NCBI RefSeq assembly: GCF_900104485.1
Contig: NZ_FMXQ01000001.1
Location: forward strand, 620,001 to 684,000
Origin: Bauldia litoralis
GTDB lineage: Bacteria; Pseudomonadota; Alphaproteobacteria; Rhizobiales; Kaistiaceae
Length of the DNA: 64,000 nucleotides
Direction of reading: 5' to 3'
Shown here: positions 16,747-24,958 of the stretch, in pieces
Layout of the letters: each line of letters begins with the position of its first letter
Numbering within the stretch: position 1 is the first letter of the stretch
The notes under the pieces: model-generated
Seen by the model: only the letters and a program-made list of their open reading frames with translations
Database searches by the model: none
Told to the model about the DNA's origin: nothing
Position numbers and translations under genes: made by a program

Positions 16747-18036
16747 ATGTCGGGAGGAATGATGCCGGGAAGCGGCGACAAGGTCGGATGGCTGACAAGC
16801 GCCGGCAGCGCCGCGGCGGAAGCGGCCCGGGCGCATACCGCCGATATTTCGCGCGGCACCAACCAGACCGGCGTGCGCCTCTATAACGAGCGGCTGATCC
16901 TGTCGTTGATCCGCCGGCATGACAGCCTTGCCAAGGCCGATATCGCCCGGCAGACCGGGCTGTCGCCGCAGACGATCACCGTGATCATGCGGCAGCTCGA
17001 ATCCGACGCCCTGGTCGTCAAGCGCGACCGCCAGCGCGGCAAGATCGGCCAGCCCTCGGTTCCCTTCGCCCTCAACCCGGACGGCGCCTTCTCGCTGGGC
17101 CTGAAGATCGGCCGACGCAGCGCCGACCTTATTCTCGTCGACCTCGTCGGCGCCGTCCGCGGCTCGCTGCAATTCGCCTTCACCTACCCCGCGCCACAGG
17201 CCGTCCTCGATTTCGTCGCCACGGGCATCGGCCGCCTGACCGCCGATCTGACCGAGGACCAGCGCCAACGGATCGCCGGGGTCGGCATCGCAGCGCCATT
17301 CGAACTCTGGAACTGGGAAGAGCAGGTCGGCGCGCCGCCATCGACCCTCGATCAGTGGCGAAGCTTCGACATCGCCCGGGAGATCGGCGCCATCTGTCCC
17401 TGGCCGGTGTCATTCTGTAATGACGCCACGGCGGCCTGCGGCGCCGAACTCGTCCTCGGCAACCCGGGGCACCATCTCGACTTCCTGTATTTCTTCGTTG
17501 GATCCTTCGTCGGCGGCGGCGTCGTTCTCAACGGCGCCCTCTATCCAGGACATCGCGGCAATGCCGGCGCGCTCGGATCGATGCCGATTGCCGCGCCCGA
17601 CCATGGCGGCGGCTTCGCCTCGCAGCAACTCATCCGCCACGCCTCGATCTACCTGCTCCAGAATCGCCTCGCCGAATCCGGGCGCGACCCGTCGATCCTC
17701 TGGCTCTCGCCCGACGAATGGGGAGACCTCGGCGACCTTCTCGACGCCTGGATCGTCGAGGCCGGCGACAGCCTCGCCTTCGCTGCGATGGCGGCAACCT
17801 CGGTCATCGATTTCGAGGCGATTGTCATCGACGGCGCCTTCCCCCCCGAGGTGCGCAGCCGGTTGGTTGCGCGGGCGCGGAAGAGGATCGACGATTTCGA
17901 CGTGCAGGGCCTTTCCCGCGCCGTCGTGGTCGAGGGAACGATCGGCAGCGGCGCCCGGGCGATCGGCGGCGCCTGCCTGCCGCTGCTCGCTCATTTCTCG
18001 CGCGACGACAACGTCCTGTTCAAGGCAACACCCTAG
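16747..18036 (+). CDS. ROK family transcriptional regulator
   Basis: A 429-residue ROK repressor. The N-terminal winged helix-turn-helix is visible as NERLILSLIRRHDSLAKADIARQTGLSPQTITVIMRQLE (about 45-85). The sugar-kinase-like domain follows: GIAAPFELWN, FCNDATAACGAE (ROK D-x-x-A motif) and FFVGSFVGGGVVLNG. The usual zinc-binding CxCGxxGC cluster is not evident, as in many rhizobial FrcR-type regulators. It diverges from the frcC-frcA operon and lies 61 bp upstream of the kinase/uxuA operon, so it is the likely sugar-responsive regulator of both. Start chosen by the strong GGAGGGACG site. Confidence 0.88.
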   Translation: MSGGMMPGSGDKVGWLTSAGSAAAEAARAHTADISRGTNQTGVRLYNERLILSLIRRHDSLAKADIARQTGLSPQTITVIMRQLESDALVVKRDRQRGKIGQPSVPFALNPDGAFSLGLKIGRRSADLILVDLVGAVRGSLQFAFTYPAPQAVLDFVATGIGRLTADLTEDQRQRIAGVGIAAPFELWNWEEQVGAPPSTLDQWRSFDIAREIGAICPWPVSFCNDATAACGAELVLGNPGHHLDFLYFFVGSFVGGGVVLNGALYPGHRGNAGALGSMPIAAPDHGGGFASQQLIRHASIYLLQNRLAESGRDPSILWLSPDEWGDLGDLLDAWIVEAGDSLAFAAMAATSVIDFEAIVIDGAFPPEVRSRLVARARKRIDDFDVQGLSRAVVVEGTIGSGARAIGGACLPLLAHFSRDDNVLFKATP

Positions 18037-18097
18037 CCGGGAGACAAGGGGGCAGGATTTTGCTACCCGTCCCAGCCATCGGAGGAAGGCACCAACC

Positions 18098-19030
18098 ATG
18101 ATCGTCTGCTGTGGCGAAGCCCTGATCGATTTCCTGCCCCGCAAGGGTGAAGACGGCGCCGCCGTGTTCCAGCCCTTCACCGGCGGCTCGGTTCTCAATG
18201 TCGCGATCGCGCTCAGTCGGCTCGGCGTGCGGACCGGCTTTCTCAGCGGCGTATCGCAGGATTTCTTCGGCACCAGCCTGCTCGACGCGCTGCGGGCGAG
18301 CAACGTCGACACCGGGCTCTGCGTCATCAGCGAACGCCCGACGACGCTGGCCTTCGTCTCGCTGACCGACGGCCACGCCCAGTATGCCTTCTTCGACGAG
18401 GGCAGCGCCGGCCGGATGCTGGCGGAAGAGGACCTCCCGGCGCTGCCGGTCGACGTCGCGGCTCTGCATTTCGGCTCGATCTACCTGATGGCCGAACCCT
18501 GCGGCTCGACGATCGAAACGCTGATCCGCAACGAGTCTCCGACCCGCGTCATTTCCTTCGACCCCAACGTCCGCCCGTCGCTGATCAAGAATCGCGACGG
18601 CTACCTCGCCCGGCTCGACCGGTTGTTCGAGATGTCCGACATCGTCAAGTTCAGCGACGACGACCTCGCCTGGATGGCGCCGGACGGCAGCTTCGAGACC
18701 TTCGCCTCCGGTGTGCTCGACAAGGGGGCGAAGCTGGTCATCATGACCCGCGGCGCCGAGGGCGCGACCGCCCTCACCCGGACGGCCGCCGTGTCGGTAC
18801 CCGCGGTCAAGGTCACGGTGGCGGATACCATCGGCGCCGGCGACACCTTCTCGGCCGGGATGCTGGCGGGACTCGAGGATGCCGGCCTGCTGACCAAGAC
18901 CGCGATCGCCACGCTCGGCGAGGCGCAACTCCGCAAGCTCCTGACCTATGCCGCCAGCGCCGCCGGAATCACTTCTTCCCGTCCCGGCGCCAACCCGCCG
19001 TGGAAACAGGAAATGCAGGAGGCTGGCTGA
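18098..19030 (+). CDS. frcK: PfkB-family carbohydrate kinase (fructokinase, FrcK-like)
   Basis: A 310-residue ribokinase-fold kinase. It starts MIVCCGEALIDFLPRKG, has the GGSVLNVAIALSRLG sugar-binding loop and ends with the catalytic ADTIGAGDTFSAGML anion hole (Asp base). The ending TSSRPGANPPW and the middle RPTTLAFVSLTDGHAQYAFFDE are close to FrcK fructokinase. A role as 2-keto-3-deoxygluconate kinase is an alternative, given the mannonate dehydratase that follows. GGAGGAAGG lies 8 nt upstream of the ATG. The stop overlaps the next ATG (TGATG). Confidence 0.85.
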   Translation: MIVCCGEALIDFLPRKGEDGAAVFQPFTGGSVLNVAIALSRLGVRTGFLSGVSQDFFGTSLLDALRASNVDTGLCVISERPTTLAFVSLTDGHAQYAFFDEGSAGRMLAEEDLPALPVDVAALHFGSIYLMAEPCGSTIETLIRNESPTRVISFDPNVRPSLIKNRDGYLARLDRLFEMSDIVKFSDDDLAWMAPDGSFETFASGVLDKGAKLVIMTRGAEGATALTRTAAVSVPAVKVTVADTIGAGDTFSAGMLAGLEDAGLLTKTAIATLGEAQLRKLLTYAASAAGITSSRPGANPPWKQEMQEAG

Positions 19031-20205
19031 TGGAGAAGACCTGGCGCTGGTTCGGGCCGAAGGATCCGATTCCGCTCGCCCATGTCCGCGAGGCCGGTGC
19101 GACCGGCATCGTCACCGCCCTCCACCAGATCCCCGGCGGCACCGCCTGGGACGACGCCGCGATCGCCGAGCGCAAGGGGCTGATCGAAGCCGCCGGCCTG
19201 CGCTGGTCGGTGGTCGAGAGCATCCCGGTCACAAACGCCATCAAGGCGCGCACCGATGAATGGCGACACGACGTCGATGCGTGGAAGGATACGCTCCGGG
19301 CGCTTGGCCGGGCTGGCATGGACACCGTCTGCTACAACTTCATGCCGATCGTCGACTGGACCCGCACGGACCTTGCCTGGCCGCTGAAATCCGGGCTGGC
19401 GCTGCGCTTCGACATCGTCGACTTCGCCGCCTATGACGTCTTCGTCCTCCAGCGCGACGACGCCGGCGACGACTACGAGGCGGCAACGCTCGCCGATGCC
19501 GAGGCGCGCTTCGCGACGATGCCCGACGCGCGCAAGGAAGAGCTGGAGCGGATCATCCTCGCCGGCCTCCCGGGCTCGGACTTCGCCTATGATCGCGCCA
19601 AATTCCTCGACCTGCTGAAGGTCTACGACCGGATGGGCCGCGACGAGTTGTTGCAGAGCCTGACCGAATTCCTCGAGGAAGTCGTTCCGGTCGCCGAGGA
19701 GAACGGCATCCGCCTCGGCATCCATCCCGACGACCCGCCCTTCCCGCTGTTTGGCCTGCCGCGCATCGTCTCGACCGAGTCCGATATCGGCACGCTGCTC
19801 GACGCCTATGACAGCCCGTCGAACGGCCTGACTTTCTGCGTCGGCTCCTACGGCTCGCGGGGCGACAACGACCTCAACGAGATGATCCGCGCCTTCGCGC
19901 CGCGCATCAACTTCCTCCACTTTCGCAACGTCACCATCGATGCGCCCGGCGTCTTCTATGAAGACGAACACCTGGCCGGCCGCGCCGACATGGTCTCGCT
20001 CAGCGCCGCGATCCTCGACGAGGAAGACCGCCGTCGCGAGGAGGGGCGCACGGATACCGCCATCCCGATGCGGCCGGATCACGGTCACCTGCTGGCCGGC
20101 GACCCGGTCCGCAACGCCAATCCCGGCTATTCGTATGTGGGCCGCCTGAAGGGGTTGGCCGAACTGAGCGGCATCATCCATACGCTGACCGCCATCCGGC
20201 AATGA
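19030..20205 (+). CDS. uxuA: Mannonate dehydratase
   Basis: A 391-residue UxuA enzyme that dehydrates D-mannonate to 2-keto-3-deoxygluconate in the cytoplasm. Family features: MEKTWRWFGPKDPIPLAHVREAGATG at the start, YNFMPIVDWTRTDL, GIRLGIHPDDPPFPLFGLPRIVS (metal-ligand His/Asp), FCVGSYGSRGDND and PMRPDHGHLLAGD. Length matches the family. It is translationally coupled to the kinase upstream (ATG overlaps TGA at 19030) and to the glycerate kinase downstream (ATGA). Confidence 0.93.
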   Translation: MEKTWRWFGPKDPIPLAHVREAGATGIVTALHQIPGGTAWDDAAIAERKGLIEAAGLRWSVVESIPVTNAIKARTDEWRHDVDAWKDTLRALGRAGMDTVCYNFMPIVDWTRTDLAWPLKSGLALRFDIVDFAAYDVFVLQRDDAGDDYEAATLADAEARFATMPDARKEELERIILAGLPGSDFAYDRAKFLDLLKVYDRMGRDELLQSLTEFLEEVVPVAEENGIRLGIHPDDPPFPLFGLPRIVSTESDIGTLLDAYDSPSNGLTFCVGSYGSRGDNDLNEMIRAFAPRINFLHFRNVTIDAPGVFYEDEHLAGRADMVSLSAAILDEEDRRREEGRTDTAIPMRPDHGHLLAGDPVRNANPGYSYVGRLKGLAELSGIIHTLTAIRQ

Positions 20206-21476
20206 GCCGGGCCGACGAACCCCGCGCCTTCCTGAGGTCGCTCCTCGACGCCGCCGTCGCCGCCGCGCTTCCGGCGCGCGTCGTGCCGCCGCACCTTCCC
20301 CCGCCGCCGCGCGGACGGACCATCGTCATCGGCGCCGGCAAGGCATCGGCCGCCATGGCGCGCGCGGTCGAGGACAACTGGCCGGGGCCGCTCGAGGGCC
20401 TCGTCGTCACCCGATCCGGGCACGGCGTGCCCTGCGAGCGGATCGAGATCGTCGAGGCCTCCCACCCCGTGCCCGATGCCCGGGGCCATGAAGCCGCCGG
20501 CCGCATCCTGGCGCTGGCCGGCAGCGCCGGTCCCGACGACCTTGTGCTCTGCCTGATCTCGGGCGGTGGCTCGGCGCTGCTGACGCTGCCGGCCGACGGC
20601 CTGACGTTGGAGGACAAGCAGGCGGTCAACCGGGCGCTGCTCGCCTCCGGCGCCGACATCACCGCGATGAACGCCGTGCGCAAGCACCTGTCGGCGATCA
20701 AGGGCGGACGGCTGGCGGCAGCCGCCTCTCCCGCGCCGATGGTCAGCCTGCTGATTTCGGACGTGCCGGGCGACGACCCGAGCGTCATCGGCTCCGGCCC
20801 GACGGTCCCCGACGCGACGACCTTCGCCGACGCAAGGGGCATCCTTGCCCGCTATGGCATCACGCCGCCGCCCGCCGTTGCAGCGCATCTGGCGGCAGCC
20901 GCCGACGAGACACCGAAACCGGACGACCCGCGGCTCGCCCATGCGGTGGCCACCATCATCGCCTCGCCCATGGCCAGCCTCGAGGCGGCGGCCGAGGTGG
21001 CGCGCGCCGCCGGGGTCACGCCCCTGATCCTCGGCGACGCCATCGAGGGCGAAGCCCGCGAAGTCGGCAAGGCGATGGCCGGCATCGCGCTCTCCGCCCT
21101 GACCCACGGCCAGCCGATCGCCGGGCCGGCCGTCCTGTTGTCGGGCGGCGAAACGACGGTGACGGTGAAGGGCAAGGGACGGGGCGGACGCAACGTCGAG
21201 TTCCTCGCCGGACTGGCGCTCGGCCTCGATGGCGCCGCCCGCATCCACGCGCTGGCCGCGGACACCGACGGCATCGACGGCAGCGAGGACAATGCCGGGG
21301 CGATCGTCGCCCCGGACACGATGGCCCGGGCCCGCGCCGCGGGCCTCGACATCCCGGCGCTGATGGCGGTGAACGACTGCTACACCCTCTTCTCGGCGCT
21401 CGGCGACCTGGTGGTCACCGGCCCGACGCTGACCAACGTCAACGACTTCCGGGCAATCCTGATCGAGAGCGCCTGA
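20202..21476 (+). CDS. Glycerate 2-kinase (DUF4147/MOFRL family)
   Basis: A 424-residue kinase that phosphorylates D-glycerate to 2-phosphoglycerate. The N-terminal DUF4147 domain shows VIGAGKASAAMARA, SHPVPDARG, LISGGGSALL, NAVRKHLSAIKGGRLA and LISDVPGDDPSVIGSGPTVPD. The C-terminal MOFRL domain shows LLSGGETTVTVKGKGRGGRN and AADTDGIDGSEDNAGAI. It ends the kinase-uxuA operon. A glycerate kinase beside mannonate dehydratase fits a non-phosphorylative route (KDG aldolase giving glyceraldehyde, then glycerate), but no aldolase is here. Confidence 0.9.
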   Translation: MSRADEPRAFLRSLLDAAVAAALPARVVPPHLPPPPRGRTIVIGAGKASAAMARAVEDNWPGPLEGLVVTRSGHGVPCERIEIVEASHPVPDARGHEAAGRILALAGSAGPDDLVLCLISGGGSALLTLPADGLTLEDKQAVNRALLASGADITAMNAVRKHLSAIKGGRLAAAASPAPMVSLLISDVPGDDPSVIGSGPTVPDATTFADARGILARYGITPPPAVAAHLAAAADETPKPDDPRLAHAVATIIASPMASLEAAAEVARAAGVTPLILGDAIEGEAREVGKAMAGIALSALTHGQPIAGPAVLLSGGETTVTVKGKGRGGRNVEFLAGLALGLDGAARIHALAADTDGIDGSEDNAGAIVAPDTMARARAAGLDIPALMAVNDCYTLFSALGDLVVTGPTLTNVNDFRAILIESA

Positions 21477-21492
21477 GCCGCCGGGCCGCAGG

Positions 21493-24084
21493 TCAGGCGA
21501 CGAAATCCTCGATCATCTGGAAGTCCTTGTGGCTGAGGCTCATGCCCTTCTCGACCTTGGCGAACAGCACCTTCTTGTCGCCGCCTCGGCCGTCAAGGTC
21601 GTAGAAGACCTTTCCCTTGTCCTCGTTGTGGATGATGTAGTCGTTGGCATCCTGCGCCTTCTTGCCGACCTCGAACTCGCCCTTGGTGAGCTTGTTGCCG
21701 ATGGCGGCGAAGATGTCCTTGTCGAGCCAGAACTTGTCCTTGCCGGCGGTGAAATCCTTGAGCTTGTCCTTGTTGGTGCCGCCCAGCGCAGTGTCGAAGA
21801 CAAAGCAGTCCTTGCCCTTGTCACCCCACAGCTTGTCCTTGCCGAGGCCGCCGGCGAGCTTGTCCTTGCCTGAGTTGCCGTGAACCCGGTCGTTGCCGTC
21901 CTCGCCGAGCAGTGTGTCGGCGCCCTTGCCGCCACGCAGGTTGTCGTTGCCATCGCCGCCGAAGACCGTGTCGTTACCGCCACGACCGTTCATTACGTTG
22001 TTGCCGGCGTTGCCGGTCAGCATGTTGGCCAGCCCGTTGCCGGAGCCCTTGATGTCGGCTGAGCCGGTGAGCAACAGATTCTCGACATTGGCGCCAAGCG
22101 CGAAGGCGACGCTGCTCTCGACCAGGTCGATGCCTTCGCCGGCAGCCTCGATCGCCTGGTCGCCTGCGTTGTCGACGATATAGGTATCGTTGTCGGCGCC
22201 ACCGCGCATGGCATCCGCGCCGGCGCTGCCGTCCATCCTGTCGTTGCCCGCGCCACCGTAGATGCTGTCGTTGCCGCCGCCCCCCCTGAAGATATCGTCG
22301 CCGCCGAGGCCGGACAGGATGTTGTTGCCCTCGTTGCCGAAGATGGCGTTGGCGAGACCGTTGCCGGTGCCGTTGATGTTGGCGACGCCGGTCAAGGTCA
22401 GCGCCTCGACATTCGGGCCCAGCGTGAAGGTGACGCTGCTGCGCACAGCGTCGTAGCCGGCGCCGGGATTCTCGATCGCCGTGTCCCCGACATTATCGAC
22501 GATGTAGATGTCGTTGCCGGTGCCGCCATTCATCGCATCGGCGCCAGTGCGGCCGTCTAGGGTATCATTGCCGCCGAGGCCCAGAAGGGTATTTGCCCCG
22601 GCGTTGCCGGTGATGGCATTGTCGAGACCGTTGCCGACGCCCTGGATCGCGGCGCCGGTCAGGATCAGGTTCTCGATGTGGTTGCCCAGCGCATAGTCGG
22701 CGCTGCTGACGACGGTATCGGTCCCCTCGCCGGCATTCTCGTGGGCCTGGTCGAGCGATTCATCGACGACATAGACGTCGTCCCCGGCCCGGCCGCGCAT
22801 CACGTCGATCCCCGCGCCGCCATTCAGGATATCCGCGCGCGCCTGGCCAAGCAGCGTGTCGGCGCCATCGTGGCCGTTGACCGTCGCGCCGTCCTTGCGG
22901 CTGGTGATGACGTCGTCTTCGCTCGTCCCGTTGATGACGGTCTCGCGGGGGTCGAAGATCGTCGTATGGACGTCGGGATCGCCGCCGTACTGGTCGAAGC
23001 CGACAATGAAACGGCCATCGCTCAACGACGCGACCGTCGGCTCCATCTCGGCGCTGAGATTGCCGACAACGAATTGATCGCCGACAGCGGTGCCGGCCGC
23101 GTCGAACCGCTGGCCGTATTCAAGCCCGACGTTGTTGTCGTCCCAGACGACGACGAACCCGCCATCGGCCAGGGCAGTGACGTCCGAGTGGTATTGCACG
23201 CCGGTGGTCGAGGTATTGACGGTGAAGGCAGCGGTGACGACGCCACCGTCGTTGTCGTAGATGCGGGCTCGGATGCCATCGCCGTTGCCGTCGCCGTTTT
23301 CCTCCGTCCACACCGCGACGAAGCCACCGCCCGACAGCGCCGCCACCTGCACGTCGGTCTGGTCGTCGGCGTCGCTGGAAATGGTACCGCCGATGACCGC
23401 GGCGCCCGTCGAGGTGACGACCTGGAACTTGGGATCCCGGTTGGCGCCATCGCCAGCGGATTCGTCCTGGAAGACGACGACATAGTTGCCATTGGACAGC
23501 GTCGCGACTTCCGCATTTGTCGTGTTGTCGGCCTGGCTGAAGACCGTGAACTCGGGCTGGACGACGCCCGCAGCGTTGACCACGGTGCCAAGGATATCCG
23601 TATCGCCGGCGCCGTCGCTCTGCTCGTAGACGACGAGGTAGCTGCCGTCGGACTGCATGGCGACCGATGGGTTGGCATAATCGTCGCCGACATCGACGGC
23701 GATGTTGATCGGCGTCAGGGGAACGAGATTCCCGTCGACGTCATAGGTCTGGACCCGGATCGACGTGCCCGAGACAACGGTATTCTCGTAGACGACGACG
23801 AACCCGCCATCAGGCCGCGCGGCAAGCGACGCGTTGGTTTCATCGCCGCTGAAGTAATCCTGATTGACCTGGAACTCGTTGCCGATCGGATTGCCCTCGG
23901 CATCAAAGATCTGGCCGACGAGGTCGTGGCCGGGGTCGGTACCGATCGGACCGCCGTTCAGTTCGGTCCAGACGGCCACGTAGCGGCCGAGGCCAATATC
24001 GACGATCTGGATGTCGTTCTGGTTGCCGGCATCGGTCTGGTTGGCCTGAGACAGGCTTTCCCAGATGGTCGGGGTGGTTGTCAC
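21493..24084 (-). CDS. RTX-type calcium-binding secreted protein
   Basis: An 863-residue extracellular protein. Residues 1-380 hold about seven degenerate repeats of the form D.GFVVVW....G...I..R.YD..G, a beta-propeller-like region. From about 385 to 770 come RTX nonapeptide blocks (GGxGxDxxx) interleaved with longer repeats of about 130 residues that contain YIVDN.GD.AIE and NVENL.LTG...G.GNGL.NA..GN.G.N. The Lys-rich C-terminus (GKDCFVFDTALGG to FAAIGNKL) is the serralysin-type end used by type I secretion. No catalytic domain is visible. No type I secretion genes are near. GTG start with AAGGAA upstream. Confidence 0.85.
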   Translation of the reverse strand: MTTTPTIWESLSQANQTDAGNQNDIQIVDIGLGRYVAVWTELNGGPIGTDPGHDLVGQIFDAEGNPIGNEFQVNQDYFSGDETNASLAARPDGGFVVVYENTVVSGTSIRVQTYDVDGNLVPLTPINIAVDVGDDYANPSVAMQSDGSYLVVYEQSDGAGDTDILGTVVNAAGVVQPEFTVFSQADNTTNAEVATLSNGNYVVVFQDESAGDGANRDPKFQVVTSTGAAVIGGTISSDADDQTDVQVAALSGGGFVAVWTEENGDGNGDGIRARIYDNDGGVVTAAFTVNTSTTGVQYHSDVTALADGGFVVVWDDNNVGLEYGQRFDAAGTAVGDQFVVGNLSAEMEPTVASLSDGRFIVGFDQYGGDPDVHTTIFDPRETVINGTSEDDVITSRKDGATVNGHDGADTLLGQARADILNGGAGIDVMRGRAGDDVYVVDESLDQAHENAGEGTDTVVSSADYALGNHIENLILTGAAIQGVGNGLDNAITGNAGANTLLGLGGNDTLDGRTGADAMNGGTGNDIYIVDNVGDTAIENPGAGYDAVRSSVTFTLGPNVEALTLTGVANINGTGNGLANAIFGNEGNNILSGLGGDDIFRGGGGNDSIYGGAGNDRMDGSAGADAMRGGADNDTYIVDNAGDQAIEAAGEGIDLVESSVAFALGANVENLLLTGSADIKGSGNGLANMLTGNAGNNVMNGRGGNDTVFGGDGNDNLRGGKGADTLLGEDGNDRVHGNSGKDKLAGGLGKDKLWGDKGKDCFVFDTALGGTNKDKLKDFTAGKDKFWLDKDIFAAIGNKLTKGEFEVGKKAQDANDYIIHNEDKGKVFYDLDGRGGDKKVLFAKVEKGMSLSHKDFQMIEDFVA
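22000..22800 (-). repeat. Tandem long repeats within the RTX gene
   Basis: Three copies of a unit near 130 codons recur in frame (each with a YIVDN/YVVDE, a VENL/IENL or VEAL.LTG and a GNGL.NA motif). They are similar at the DNA level, so expansion, contraction or assembly collapse is possible here. Confidence 0.6.
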
Positions 24085-24242
24085 GGGGAATTCCTTCGCG
24101 TCGACTGGATGGGTCGGCGCGAAGGGCTAGTGGCCGATCGCAGGCGTGTCTGTGACCTGCGTCACCGCCGGGCGGTGCGTGACGGGCTACGAAGGCCGCG
24201 ATGATCATCGGGATTCCGTCCGCAATCAGCGGACTGAAAATC

Positions 24243-24267
24243 GCGCCGGAAGCGGGCTTCCCGGCGC
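24243..24267 (-). terminator. Possible terminator after the LacI/beta-mannosidase/esterase operon
   Basis: A strong hairpin with one bulge (GCGCCGGAAG 24243-24252 against CTTCCCGGCGC 24257-24267) about 36 bp past the esterase stop. No T-tract follows, so it could be rho-dependent or only an RNA-stabilising stem. The rest of the 24085-24303 gap must also hold the RTX gene promoter, which I could not locate. Confidence 0.35.
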
Positions 24268-24303
24268 CGATCAAGCCGGCAACAGGCTGTCGGCCGGCAG
24301 GAG

Positions 24304-24939
24304 CTAGGCCTTTTCGATTTCCGCCGCGATCGCCTTGCCGAGTGCCGCATGCGCGTCCGGATCGAGGTGGAAACCGTCGAAGGCGCTCGACCGGATCACC
24401 GAGCCGGCATCTAAGAATTTGACGCCGCGTTCCTCGGCCAGCGTCTTGTAGGCGCCGGCGAGCAGCTTCGACTTGGGCTGGGCGCCTTCGAACATTTCGG
24501 CATGGTTCGGAATCTCGTCAAGGGTCGGCGCCGGCGACACCACCAGGATGCGCGGCACACCGCCGCCGCGACCGATCCCGGCGGTCTTGACCATGTCGAC
24601 CAGCACGCCCATCCCTTGCGCGATCTCCCAGGGCGACTTGTTGAAGCGCGCCTTGAGATCGTTGGTGCCGAGCATGATGACGACGACGTCGAGCGGCTTG
24701 TGCGACTGCAGGCAGGTGCCGAGATAGGTGCTGCCGTTCTTCTCCGCGCCCTCGACCGGATCGTCGTTCACCGTTGTCCGGCCGTTGAGGCCCTCCTCGA
24801 TCACCAGCCAGCCGGAACCGAGAGCCGCCCGCAGCACCCCCGGCCAGCGCTCATCGGGAGCGTAGCGGTCGTCGGGACGCGGGACGGTGGCGGCGCCCCA
24901 GGTGTTGGAATCGCCATAGCAAAGAACGGTCTTGGACAT
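24304..24939 (-). CDS. SGNH/GDSL-family esterase (arylesterase-like)
   Basis: A 211-residue SGNH hydrolase. Block I is VLCYGDSNTWG (nucleophile Ser near residue 11), block III is VIMLGTNDLK and block V is DGFHLDPDAH (Asp/His). Relatives deacetylate sugars or cleave aryl esters. No signal peptide, so it is cytoplasmic. The ATG at 24939 (MSKTVLCYGDSN) was chosen. It begins 19 bp after the beta-mannosidase stop, so it may remove acetyl groups from manno-oligosaccharides in the same pathway; that link is inferred from the operon. Confidence 0.87.
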   Translation of the reverse strand: MSKTVLCYGDSNTWGAATVPRPDDRYAPDERWPGVLRAALGSGWLVIEEGLNGRTTVNDDPVEGAEKNGSTYLGTCLQSHKPLDVVVIMLGTNDLKARFNKSPWEIAQGMGVLVDMVKTAGIGRGGGVPRILVVSPAPTLDEIPNHAEMFEGAQPKSKLLAGAYKTLAEERGVKFLDAGSVIRSSAFDGFHLDPDAHAALGKAIAAEIEKA

Positions 24940-24958
24940 CCATCGGCTCCGGAAGGGA

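Noticed and set aside
21880-22800. Regular repeats considered as a CRISPR-like or minisatellite array
   Set aside because: Repeats are in frame, encode RTX and associated protein motifs, and spacers are not unique sequences of constant length.
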